From: Ophiocordyceps camponoti-saundersi (nom. inval.)
Taxonomy: Eukaryota > Ascomycota > Sordariomycetes > Hypocreales > Ophiocordycipitaceae
DNA: 59,689 nt
Reading direction: 5' to 3'
Assembly (NCBI GenBank): GCA_003339415.1
Contig: PDHQ01000072.1
Location: 95,846-155,534, forward strand
The translations under genes were made by a program, and so were the position numbers. This document shows positions 20,360-31,348 of this stretch, piece by piece. Position 1 is the stretch's first letter. Each line of letters begins with the position of its first letter. The notes below the pieces were generated by a model that had not been told where the DNA came from, ran no database searches, and saw nothing but the letters and a program-made list of their open reading frames with translations.

Positions 20360-22594
20360 TCAGATGAACCCCCCGGCTATGCCCGTAAGCTCACGCGATC
20401 GACGAACCTGTCGCTTCAGCGTCCTCATCTCCGCCCTTCGCCTCCATGCACGCTCCTCGCCGCCTTCGCCGGGTAGCGGACGGCCAAAGGACTCGAGTGT
20501 CATCAGGTCGGCCAGGAAGCGGCGTATCCGCAATCCCGTTCGGTCGCGGACGAATGCGTCCACCTCTTGGTCGCAGGCAGCTGACGCCGCCACGTGCAGC
20601 CCGCGCAGGACGTCGCGATCAGTGATGGCGTCGTCCTTGTCGGTCGCGTTCGAGCAAACGCTGCCCCGGGCGGATGAGGTCCTGACGGGAATGTTAGGAG
20701 GGGCTCGGGCCGGTGAGGGCAAGCCTCTAGCGCTTCGACAGCATATGCCTACGTGATCCGGATCGTACTGAGGCGCCGGCCGCTTCTGCCGGCGGGTTGA
20801 CGAGGTCGGCTGTTTGCCGCGGCTTGAGGGCTTAGCCGTTGTCACCAGTCGAGCCGTCTTTTGCAGTTCCTCTTCTAGGTTTGGGATGGGACCGTCTTGG
20901 CGCACCCAGGTCGAAGGCAATGCCGATGAGACGTGGTCATGGTCCTTTTTCGATACAGCGCCCAGCTCCGTTTTGGGCCGAGAGTCGACCCTTGACGGCA
21001 TAATCTCAGACTTCGCACCACGCCCCAGTCCACCCTAATCTGACTTGGACCGAGGCGGAAGTGCCCCTTGCCTGGATCCCAGTCTGCGCTTCCTGTCATC
21101 GTCGCGACCTGACGGATATTCACTGGCTCGAGTCGCGTAATTTGTGGGCAAACTCGCCGAGTGCTCAATCTTCATCCCACGCGCCTGAGGCCAAGCCACA
21201 GACTTGGGCAGAGCGTTTCTGTCCTTTGTTTTGGGTACTTGACGTGCTGTCGACACGTATCTGGGGCTTCGGGGTACAGAGTCAAAACGTGGCGGTCGAA
21301 TATCTGCATTTCGGATGCTGGGCAGCACAGGAGGTACTCGTCTCTGAGGCGTCGGTTCGCACGCGGCATGGCTGTCTTGGGTTGTGTTCTTCGGGGCCGG
21401 CCTGAAATGCGCCCAGTCACCGTCAGGGGCAGACTTTTCCTTGGCGCGGAAACACGGAAAACATGATCTTTTGGGCCTCTTCGGCTTCATGTTTCGCTTC
21501 TTTTTCCGCACCGGCACCTCGTCAATCAGGGCATATCTCCACTCGTCCACTTGGCTCGGGGCGAAAGAGATCTCTGTGCCGGTACGTGTGCTTGGCACCT
21601 CTGCCAGCCCGTCCACCTGCGACGGATGCGCATTGTTGTTTCGAGGGACTTTGTTGAGAAACTGGCGTGGTCGTAGTGACGCATACGCTTTCGAAAAGTA
21701 TCCAGGGGTGCGTTGAGCTTGGTCCTTGGAAGTTACCGCGAGGCCTGCCGCCCGAAATTCTGGTCGAAAGGGCATAAGAGCAGAAACGGTGCGTAGGCTT
21801 TCTCCAGATCCGGGAGGGTCGGCGTAGGTTTTTGCTACCCCAGCAGTCTCTGCGTAGTTCCTGAGGTCAGCGGCAAAGCGATCTAGAGACTTCCGACGAT
21901 CCGATTCCCCAGGGCCTCGACGATCCAGTTCCCTAGGGCTTCGGGCAAAGGAAGGTGAGAAATTGGATTTTGTCGGATGAATCGAGTCCCTGTCAGCACG
22001 CTTGGCGGCTGAGAAGAGACGGAGTTGCTGGGCGATGGCTCTGGAGATGGCATCCACGAGGGTAGAGTCGACGGACGAGTGCTTGGAGCCCCTGGCGACA
22101 TCCGCCGCCATGTCGCCGAAGCACCGTCGACTGCTCGATAGAGGTCTGTCTCTTGGGGGCGAAACGACACCATCTCGCCGAATGCTTGGCTTTTCGAGTC
22201 GGGTTTGGAAATGATGCGTGGGTGGAAGAGGGAACGAGTCCAAGTCGAAGGAAGAAAGCGAGCTCTCCACCGCCGGATCAACTGAAGATTCTGTGTTGGG
22301 TTGGTTCGATTGCGGTGCGCTCCGTGAGTTGGCTAGCGTCTCGTTTCTCATTTTGGGTTGAAGGCGCGATGCCTCTGCAAGCGCTTTATGCTTGTGGCGG
22401 GTTGCCTGACTAGCCTCACTTGAGACGTGAGCACGACGAGGGGGGTTGCGGACTCGGGCTGGGCGTCTAGAAAGGACCAGGACACGGGATCGCGGTCGGA
22501 TTCTCTCAAAGGAAGCGGTCCGCCGAAGCGTACGGGAGTGATGAGTATCTGGTAAAGAAGTGCTTGCCTCGGGGATAGATGCTAGAGTAGCCAT
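20360..22594 (-). CDS. Disordered basic protein, interrupted by an in-frame TAG
   Basis: Two open stretches in the same frame, 22594-21035 (519 codons) and on to 20360, are separated by a single TAG at 21037-21035. Read through, the product would be about 740 residues. The first part is low-complexity and rich in Ser, Arg and Pro, with a basic KRPKRSCFPCFRAKEK segment. The last 110 residues look like a folded conserved tail (TDRDVLRGLHVAASAACDQEVDAF, RFLADLMTLESFG). The conserved tail lies beyond the stop, so either an intron removes the TAG (one in-frame possibility is a 123-nt intron starting GTCAGG and ending GTCAAG) or the gene carries a nonsense mutation. Function unknown; no signal peptide or membrane segment. 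Confidence 0.6.
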
Positions 22595-22791
22595 CTTGAT
22601 GTTTGTTGAAGAGTAGCGAGCTTGAAGTGAGACTATTCAGGGAGATAAAGAGTTTGATGTCCGTTCCTCTATCACGGAGATGGGAAAGCGACGTCCGGAT
22701 CAAGACATGGATCTTTTGACCTTGAGATGGAGGGAACGTAGGCGAGAGCGAAGGAAGCAAGCTGGATAAGCAGTGGCGACCGCCCTGGGGT

Positions 22792-23156
22792 TCACCTGAT
22801 ATCCTTTATACCGGGCGAGTCGTACTCCCGAAGCCGTCTTCGGCCTTTGCGCAGAAGGAACTCGATGGCATCGAAGTCGCGCCTTTCTACGTCCTTGAAC
22901 CGAGAAAACTCGGCTCTGAAGTAAAGTGAGAGGTAAGCAAGTGACAAAGCAACGAGACCAGCGAAGGAAGATAGCGGGCGCTCTCACCTGGCAAAAGATT
23001 CGAAGTGAGAGCGGGAGACCTGCGCGGTGAGGTCAGCGGAGATGCAGCAGGTAGCCCCGGGGTGTGTGATGATAGTACCCCGGGCTTCTTTCGGCACGCC
23101 CGGAGGCATTCGCGATAGAGGGACAACACTTCTCTCTGGACGCCGGAAAGACCCAT
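22792..23156 (-). CDS. Succinate dehydrogenase assembly factor 1, LYR protein
   Basis: Three small exons, 23156-23079, 23019-22988 and 22915-22792, encode 77 residues. The introns (59 and 71 nt) have GT..AG ends and a CTGAC branch site in the first. The protein has the SDHAF1/Sdh6 layout: MGLSGVQREVLSLYRECLR with the LYR motif at residues 13-15, then SHFESFARAEF, RRDFDAIEFLLRKGRR and a C-terminal YDSPGIKDI. It acts in the mitochondrial matrix, helping Fe-S cluster insertion into and protection of the Sdh2 subunit of complex II. No long open frame covers it. It shares a 274-bp promoter region with the divergent FAH-family gene. Confidence 0.9.
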
Positions 23157-23430
23157 GTTGGTCGTCGGCGTCAACAACGAACGAGCAAGGTAGGGATCGA
23201 GGTGAGGCTCTGGAGGAGGGAAGGTCAACCTCTAGGGTAAATACACCTACACCTATACAGGCTATACTAAAAGAGTGCACATATAAATGCTCTGTGCGTA
23301 TCTCCTCCAAACACGGTATCTGGACACTGTAGTCGGCTTATATCCCCGACTTGGACCCTCGGCCCGAGATGCTTCTCTGGCGATTTCAAAATGAACTCAA
23401 CAGTTTCTCAGGCCTGTTCCGTTAGACGCA
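23157..23430. promoter_or_regulatory. Bidirectional promoter, SDHAF1 / FAH-family hydrolase
   Basis: A 274-bp gap between two divergent start codons must hold both promoters. An AT-rich ATATAAAT element lies at about 23280-23287 on the + strand, roughly 145 bp before the FAH start. No operator can be assigned. Confidence 0.5.
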
Positions 23431-24527
23431 ATGCCTTCCTTTTCCGTGAGCTATGTCTTCTCCTGCTGAGTGACTCTCAACTGAACATGATGCCTTTCAG
23501 CGCCTCATCCGGTTCCTCGGCCGAGACAACCGAATCTACTACGGGGATGCCCTTTTGCCGCCCGGAGTCAACGATGTTGCCGCAGCGACGCGCGCCCGTA
23601 TCATAGACGGTAACATCTTCGCTCAGCACTCCGTCAGCGACCGAGCCGTCGATATCAGGCGTTTGTTGCCCCCTCTAGACGCCTCTCACGTCGGCACCGT
23701 ACGATGTCTGGGTCTCAACTACGCCGATCATGCTCGCGAGACCGGCATGCCTAAACCCAAGTTTCCCGTCCTCTTTTATAAGCCGGCCACGGCTCTGAAC
23801 GGCCCCACTGATCCGATCCCGGTGCCTCCGATGGCGCAGGAAACCGTCGGTCTTGACTACGAGTGTGAGCTCGTCATTGTCATCGGCAAGCGATGCACCA
23901 ACGTGGCTGAAGAGGATGCTCTGGATTGCGTCCTCGGCTATTCTGTAGGAAACGACTTTTCGCATCGCGACTGGCAGCTTCATCGCGGCGGTGGTCAGTG
24001 GTCGCTTGGCAAAAGCTTTGATGGCTGGGCCCCTTTCGGTCCGGCCATTGTCTCGACCGACGTCATCCCAGACCCTCAGAAGCTCAAAATCTGGACAAAG
24101 GTCAACGGTGAGACGCTGCAGGTTTGTTACCGACTCGATGTTAGCTGCCGCGCCGACCTCTTCTAACTCGTGATACCTAGGACGGGACGACGGCAGACAT
24201 GATCTTCGGCGTCAAGGAGACAATCGCCTTTCTAAGCCAGGGCGTCACGCTCATGCCTGGCGACGTCATCTTTACCGGAACGTGAGTAGAGGGAGCCTCG
24301 AGTTGTGCTCTGGCTGACACGGCGACACAGCCCTGCCGGAGTAGGTCTTGGCCGCTCACCGCAGCTAAGTCTCAAGAACGGCGACGTCGTCGAAGTCGGC
24401 TTGGAACGGGTCGGCACCTGGTGAGTGTCTCTTATAGCCGAGGATGCACCGGGGGATGAAGGCGGCTGATTTGAATTGCAGCACGAACAAGGTCGAGTTT
24501 GAGGCCAAGTCAAGCGCACGTCTATGA
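23431..24527 (+). CDS. Fumarylacetoacetate hydrolase family protein
   Basis: Five exons (23431-23445, 23501-24121, 24181-24281, 24331-24420, 24482-24527) encode 290 residues. The first exon is only five codons (MPSFS) before [17 protein letters not shown], which fits other fungal members. The FAH fold is complete: [26 protein letters not shown], the metal-binding [23 protein letters not shown], and a C-terminal [13 protein letters not shown] followed by LKNGDVVEV. The family cleaves or decarboxylates beta-dicarbonyl compounds with a divalent metal. This one is of the FAHD1/FAHD2 type rather than the true tyrosine-pathway enzyme, judging by length. The substrate is unknown. It is divergent from SDHAF1. 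Confidence 0.88.
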
Positions 24528-25133
24528 CCTATCGCTGAAACGGGCCGCCCATTCGCGTGAGGACATGATGGGCTAGAGAGATGACGAGGAGTCATATCCC
24601 CGTCTTTTTCCCTTGTGTTCTTCGTTTGTCTGGGATCGCGCCCGTGAACTTCTTCAGAGCTATCACGTTTTGCGCTCAGTCCAAAAGAGTCTTGGACTGC
24701 TGGGCTTTTCAGACGACCCTGCTAAGACGATCCTCGAAGCATACAAGAGCTAGGGCTAGTCACCGAGGCTTGAAGTCTTCGTTTCGTCGTGATATCATTT
24801 TTGAGCAACGGGTAGCGACGCATAGTCTTATTTATGCCCCTTTATCAACCTTAATGTCTGTGAAATAGCTTGATATTTTGGAATAGACTGTCTGGATACA
24901 ACCTTGGATTCAGGGGTGATGATTCTATATGAAACTATACAAGGGAAACTGGAGTTTCTGGCCGCTGTCGAACAAGGTCAAGCAAGCAGGCTCAGCGGAT
25001 TCATGAGTTGACTCTCCCGATCACACTCCTTTTCATTCATTCATCTATCTTGATTCTATTCTATCTTTACCGAAGCAAAAAACTTTTCACACCCTGACTT
25101 TATCAACCTTGACGAAAGCCCTCGACCACTTGA
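24528..25133. other. Convergent intergenic region
   Basis: 3' flanks of the FAH-family gene and the M43 homologue. AT-rich over 24780-25090. No gene or clear repeat is seen. Confidence 0.6.
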
Positions 25134-26374
25134 TCAGGATTCTTGTTCGGGGTCAGCCCGCGCCATGATGCAACGGGAAAAGAAGACTGGCTCATCAGGA
25201 TCAAGCTGCTCCTCATGGCCCTTGACGAAGGTGCACCAGAAGAAAGAACCGCAGCGGCTCTCCTCCTTGACGGCCGTCACGCCAAAGCGGTCCGGCCGGC
25301 AGAACCTGGAGGCGGCCGCGAAGCTGCGTTCTGTGTACCACGGCTTCTTACCTTCGGCAGTGATCTTCTCCAGAACGGGGAGCCATTCCGTGTCCGGGCC
25401 GAAGACTGGCTGGTCGACGCGGAAGTCTCTCCACAGCTGGCGGATGCGTTCTCCTTGGCCGGGGGAGAACTCGCTAGAGCAAGACCTGCGAACCGCTTGG
25501 TTACTTGGAGAAGAGAGGGGAGTTTCTTTCTCAGAGGACACTTACTCGGCGGATCCGTAGAGGAAGTTGTGGATCGGATCGACACCAGGTTGATCCGGGC
25601 AACTGTTGCGGCCAACCTCGCAGCCAGCCTCCTTCTTCTTCTCTCCGGGCCTGCGCCTGTTTCCAACGGCAGCCGGGATATCTTCGACCACAGGCCGGTC
25701 AAGCTTGTCAAAGGTAGAGTCGCAAGCGCTGCGGAAGACGCTCGGGAGACCGAACCATTTGGCGATGACTCTAACGGCCTCCTTGCCCTCGTAAGGACCC
25801 TCGGCATCCCATGTAGGCGAGAGAGGAACCACGGGCAAAGAGAGGACGACGCCATCGGCCTTGTACCCGTAAGGATCACGGGGAACATGTGCCAGGGATA
25901 GATAGTTCGACTTTGTTCTGTTATACTTGGCGAATTTCTCAATGATGTAGAGGTTGAGGTTGCTGGCGTCGCCCTTGTTGTTCTCCCACTTCAGACCGTC
26001 GAGGTCCTCTCCGGAAGCCCAGATGGGTTCAATGATTCTCTCAACGCTCTCAACGTGGAAGGAGATGTTGATCTGAGCAAAGTTCTCGTTGATGATTTTC
26101 ATCTGGTTTTCTACGGCTTCGTCCTATAAGTGAAATGGTGAATGAGTGTTGAAATCGAACAGTTAGGTGGTCTTACACTGATTTGCATCTCGCCTAGGGA
26201 TGCCATGATATGCACATGAACGCCAACATCGAGCGGTTCCACGCCCTTTCCTGTCTCACTCTCGTTGGCAATCGAACGGCGAGAGAAGATGGCGCCATTA
26301 GAGGCCTGGCCCAGGCTAAGAGCCGAGGTCGAAGCCACGAGAGAGCCCAAAAGGGCAGAATTGAGAAACAACAT
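25134..26374 (-). CDS. Secreted M43-type metalloprotease homologue lacking the zinc site
   Basis: Three exons (26374-26177, 26123-25546, 25485-25134) encode 375 residues. The introns (53 and 60 nt) start GTAAG. A signal peptide of about 20 residues ends ...TSALS. Residues 50-275 follow the fungal extracellular M43B (MEP1/cytophagalysin-like) fold: VGVHVHIMAS, NENFAQINISF, WFGL, then the highly typical CEVGRNSCPDQPGVDPIHN and SSEFSPGQGERIRQLW. The HEVGHW zinc motif is replaced: residues 184-188 are RVIAK and the third ligand is Ser194. The Met-turn residue is Leu254. The frame is open and both introns splice cleanly, so this is a pseudoenzyme, not a decayed gene. About 95 extra residues follow the family's usual end. 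Possible roles are binding, inhibition or decoy function; none is shown. Confidence 0.85.
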
Positions 26375-26464
26375 TGTTAAGTGAATGACTTTGCGGTTGA
26401 AGTTTCAAGTTGCTGAACAAGTTGAAGAGCAGAAAGAGGAGGATGAAGAGGGTAAAGACGTCCC

Positions 26465-26472
26465 CTTTTATA
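26465..26472 (-). promoter_or_regulatory. TATA box of the M43 homologue
   Basis: TATAAAAG on the minus strand, 91 nt upstream of the ATG at 26374. It is one of the few canonical TATA elements at a plausible distance in this window, and suggests a regulated, possibly strongly induced gene. Confidence 0.55.
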
Positions 26473-27790
26473 CTTTTCACCGTGATGCGACGCAACCCTT
26501 GCGGTGCCTTACATTGACATTGACAACTTGTGCAAAGCAGGGATAACTGGTTAAAGTTTTCAAATCATGGTTAATGTCGGTATTCTTGCCGAGCCCGCGT
26601 TCTTTCGACTGTGGCTCAAGGTCCACCAGAATGCCTCTGTCTGACTCTTCTGGGTATGCTGGTTGTGAAGATCACCGAGTGGGAGAGGTGGGAGGATGTG
26701 CGTATTTTTTTCCTCCCCTTGTTCTCATGCTGGTCTTATTTTTCATCTCAACTTAATTCGATGTCATTGAATTACGATGGAAACGAACAAAAGGGTGCGT
26801 GGTTTGCTACTGCTTAGCTACTGCTTATGCTGTGGATGAAGATTCATAACCCCCGTGCGCTAAGGTGATAGGGTTATGCATATAACAACAGCCTGATATA
26901 AGAGGTCATGCTTAAGTCAGACATAGGTAAACGAATGGTAATGGTGTTCAGACCCAACTGTTTGAAACCGGGATAGAATCAAAGACTTGACCCTCTTTTG
27001 CCTTGAGACCACACATGTTACTTGCCGGTGACAGAAGACGAGATGAAATGGAAGACACAGAAACATGGCTCTCTCTCTCATGTATCGCGGAAACGGAGCG
27101 AGTCGGATATGGGAACCCAAGACGCCAAGAACTTAGGAGCATCAGCTTACCTCGTATACCCTCTGCTACGGCTCCTGGCTAGTACCTTCCGACTACCTAT
27201 GTAAAGCGTGTAGGCTAAAGGTGACAACTCGAAAACTACCAGAGTCACTGTTGGCCGCTTGTACGCCGAAGGGGTTCCTCGAATGCAAGGTGTTGCTGCT
27301 GTGTGCGCGGATAGTTATACAGGCATACACAACTACACATACATGCATACGCGTACGGCATACCTACACAAGCCTTTGCTCTGCCGAGCGTCCCGTCCTG
27401 ACACGTGCGAGTTAAACTTCGTGGCTGAGCCTATCGAGTACTTTTTTTCTTGTCAACCGTCGGGCTTAGCCCTGCATTTCAAAAGTCTTGACGATGAGGC
27501 GTGACATTCCATCAGGAGTCATCTCCCTTTTGCCCCCCTCAGAGGAGGAGGACGAAAGCGAATCGCAAGTATATTTGCCGGTGGGCGACCTTGCCAAGAA
27601 GATGGCCGCAATTTACGAGCTGGCGAAGGGGGGGGAGAGAGAGGGGGGGGGGGGGGGGGGGGGGGGGGACCCTGAACCGCACATGGGGGCCCAACTCCGT
27701 AACGNNNNNNNNNNATTAATAATATGGAATCATAAGGGAGGGGGTGGGGGGGGGGGGGAGGGGGGAGGGGGGGGGGGGGGGGGGGGGGGT

Positions 27791-27841
<51 letters not shown>

Positions 27842-28559
27842 AGAGGAGAACCTGTAACGAACATAGGTACTCAACTACGTAAAGACATACCTACCTGGAC
27901 ATAATGTGTATATGAAGTTTACATGTATGTATATGCAGTTGATATCCGATATCCAGTTGGTTCCGCTTCATGTGCTCGAGTCCCGCTTCACATAGAACTT
28001 CGTATCGGCCGAGAGCGCGCTCAACTTCATGGTTGCGGGGCCGGGAAGCGCGGCTCTATTCTATGATGAAAGTCTGCTTCGTAACCTTTTCCATGAAAGA
28101 TCGATCGACAGATTTTCATCGGGGGTGTTGATCGACGAGGATTTTCTGGTAGACTCTGAGGATGGATCATTGCAGTCGGTGGTGACACTGGGTTATAGAA
28201 CTTGGACACGACGTCAATGCTTTCGAGAGGAGAAGAAGAAAAGATTCATATGAATTGCCAATAAAGCAAGAACTTTGTATGTCAAACAGGGCTGCTGAGA
28301 AACAAGACAAGACCGTCTAGAATCCCAGAGCAGTGGATATCAACTCAACAGAAACCAACAGACAGTATCGTCTTCCAACAATGCACAAATCCATGCCAGA
28401 GCATGTTCCCCGATGACTCGCAACAGAACTAGAGTAACCGCCAGACGATAAAAATAGAAAAGGATTCAAGAGACATGCAAGGGCACCGCGTTGCAACTCC
28501 ACAAATCAACCGGTAGCAACTCCATCGGCACTTGAGCGCGGACGCGGCGGCGTCAGTTT
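26473..28559. other. Gene-poor region with assembly gap
   Basis: No complete gene. It contains an open fragment at 27494-27640 (ATG..., with LLPPSEEEDESESQ and LAKKMAAIYELAK) that runs into poly-G, a G26 run (27643-27668), a degraded stretch, ten Ns (27705-27714) and interrupted poly-G to 27840. The right side (27841-28559) has short unassigned frames. The open fragment could be the 5' end of a gene cut by the gap or a relic. Confidence 0.6.
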
Positions 28560-29400
28560 AAATTTCGTAAAGCGCCTAGCTGCAGATGGACTATAATGAA
28601 TCTGGTGTCTTCGACGATAATCGATGGAATGGGAGTATCGATTCAGTCAGCTTTCGGGGTCCGAACGAATGATATTAGCTCGTATAGATTGACCCCTTTT
28701 ACGGAGATGGTCCTCTACTGCTCTCGAGTAGCTCGTCTCGAGATCTATGTTATAGCTTCCTTGGCAGCAGCTTCGAGAACACGTCAGAGACTGTTCGAGA
28801 TGTGTGATTGCGTTCGGTGCCAAGGCTATCTTGAGATTCCTTGCAAAATGGCGCAGATTCATCCTCTAACCGCGAGGGCGGCTGAAATATCAAGCCGATA
28901 CTGACCGACTATCTCCTTGATTCTGCTTGTGGAAGGGAAAAGCACGGTTTCTCTCGGACAGAAGGTTGGAGCAGTCATGAATCCTGCGTATTCAATGTTT
29001 CCTATAATCTGTTATTTGCCGCGATGATTCCAGCGGAGAAGTTGTACGAGGCTCTGGTGAGCTATGACAGGCTCATGACTCGCCCGTCCGATTTCTCATC
29101 CGACTGCCCTTGAATATCCAGATCAAGAGGAGAGAGAATCAAGTCTGAAAGAATGCTGGCACAAGAGGATGACGGTAAGGAAGAGAACACGATTTGATGA
29201 ATATTATACTCAGGGTCTCAAGTCAAAGTTTCGGTCAATGATCCAGGCTAGGTAATTATCGGCTTACCAGTTCAACGAGGGCCCTGACAGAGCTATTTAC
29301 CCTTGCCGCGGCATAGAAGCCTATAATTGTCAAGTATCAAGATGAAGAAACGAACCCTACAGCCTTGGCTAAGGGTTCAAAGTAAGATGACCGAGCTTCT
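28560..29400 (+). pseudogene. Second decayed coding block
   Basis: A 102-codon frame (28596-28904) with normal composition, including YCSRVARLEIYVIASLAAASR and a CDCVRC cysteine cluster, is followed by protein-like pieces in other frames to about 29400 with stops between. There are no usable splice signals joining them. The AT-rich character is like the 5.3-8.1 kb block. I do not recognise the family and cannot tell whether the two blocks are related. Confidence 0.3.
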
Positions 29401-29833
29401 CTACATACATACATTTACACCCATATCAAGTGAAAAACGAGGACGAATTGGATGCGGGAGGCATAAAGGCTGCTGCTACATCTCATCATAACCTCAGCAA
29501 CCGTCCAACCTCGTAGTATTTTGCTGCCAAGAAGAGCCTCATCAGCATCGATCGTATGCAAGCGTCACTCCTCAACGACATCGCCATCTACATACACACA
29601 CACATCTCTCTCTCTCTCTTCAACAAGCTGGGCTGGCAACAACCATCTTATCGTCGGGGTAGGTTCCCTCCGGCTATCGCTCACCCACGCACGTGCAAGC
29701 ATCCAACAAGTCCGATATCGGCAACAACCCTAAAAAACGCGTTCAAACCCCGACGACGACACCACACCCATCTACTGTCTACACACTCATCTACACTCCC
29801 ACTCACGACGACGCGATTCCCCAGCAGGTCACA

Positions 29834-31236
29834 ATGACGAGTCCAACCTCAGAAGACTCACCTCCCATCTCTTCACAGTAAGGCACCAAGTCAAGAGACA
29901 GCCAAGAATCCAGCTAACAGCAAAACCAGCCCACTCAAGCTCTTCGACACAGCCCGCAACCAAGACCAATTCCTATACGCATGCGCGCCCATGGTGCGCT
30001 ACAGCAAGGCACGTTTCTTCGCCTCTTCTTCTCTCAGCTATCAGCCCGACTAGAAACTTACGAACAAAAATCTTCATCTCATCTCGCCAGCTCGCCTTCC
30101 GCCAGACAGTACACAAATACGGCGTCGACCTATGCTGGACGCCCATGGTGCTAGCCAAGGAATTCAACCGTAACGAATTCGCCCGAGATAGCGGTTCGTC
30201 CCTCTCACACGATAGAAAACCCAAAATTCTTTGAGACACTGTATTCACCCTACCGGACAAAAAAAAAACAAAAGACCTCACCATCTCAACTCGTGGCCCC
30301 CAACCGCCGACCATCCTTCAGTTCGGCGCAAACTCGCCCCTGGAGCTCTCCCGCGCCGCCTCGCTCGCAGCGCCCTTCGTCGCCGGCGTCGATCTCAATT
30401 GCGGATGTCCCCAGTCTTGGGCTTGTGCCGAAACGCTCGGTGCTGCCCTCATGGATCGTCGGGAGCTAGTCCGTGATATGGTCGTCGACACTCGCCAGCG
30501 CCTCGCCCTCGATGGATGGGCCGTTGGCCTCGATGCCGATATGGAGAGCCCTCGCGGCCGAAGCGTCAGCGTCAAGATACGGGTTCACAATGATCTGCGG
30601 TGCGCCAATTCCCCCCCTTTGCGTTCTTCTCATCTCGCCGAGTGACGCCTTCTGTCGGCAGCTGCTAATGGACACTTGTACAGCAAAACCATGGATTTCT
30701 TAGACACGGTTATAGGACACCCGCAGAACCGTCTCGTCGACTGGGTCACTATCCATCCGAGAACGAGACACACACCGTCTACGACACCCATCCGAACCGA
30801 AGCCCTCGAAATTCTCACGGCCAAGTACGCCGGCACACTGCCCGTCCTCCTATCCGGCGATGTTTTCACCTTGTCCGACCTTCCCTTATCCGACGCCGAT
30901 CCGCGACCCAGCAACACCCGCATTAGCGGCTTCATGTCAGCGCGCGGCTTGCTCGCCAATCCGGCCCTTTTCGCCGGCTACTCGGCCTGCCCGTGGGAAG
31001 CCCTCGAGACCTTCATGTGCAACGTCGCCCGCTGCCCGCTCCCTTTCAAGCTCGTCGCTCACCATGTCTCCCAAATGTGTGGGCCCGGTATGGGCCCCGA
31101 CAAATCGGCTCTGCTACCAAAGAAGGAGAGGGCCAAGCTCGCTTATCTGGACAACATGCTCGATCTGATCGATTTCCTAGACGACAGAATAGAAGAGCAC
31201 ACCGGTAGAGTCGGCGGCTTGCGGCGAAATCTGTGA
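29834..31236 (+). CDS. DUS4: tRNA-dihydrouridine synthase, Dus4 type
   Basis: Five exons (29834-29877, 29930-30008, 30091-30193, 30275-30599, 30684-31236) encode 367 residues. The Dus fold is clear: YACAPMVRYSKLAFR near the FMN site, KEFNRNEFARDS, ILQFGANSP, then NCGCPQSW with the catalytic cysteine at about residue 120, VKIRVHND, WVTIHPRTR and FMSARGLLANPALF. It reduces uridines 20a/20b in the D-loop of cytoplasmic tRNAs using NADPH and FMN; the specificity is inferred from the Dus4-type sequence and length. Intron 2 begins GC rather than GT. It converges with SEC10, 112 bp between stops. Confidence 0.88.
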
Positions 31237-31348
31237 CAGGAGAGCCGCCGCTTGTCCCTGGTTATCATACACATACTCGTCTTCGCTATCGTCGTTTGAT
31301 TCCGACTTTCTTCCGCTTGTTTCGCCGACGACGCTGGAGTTTTCATCT

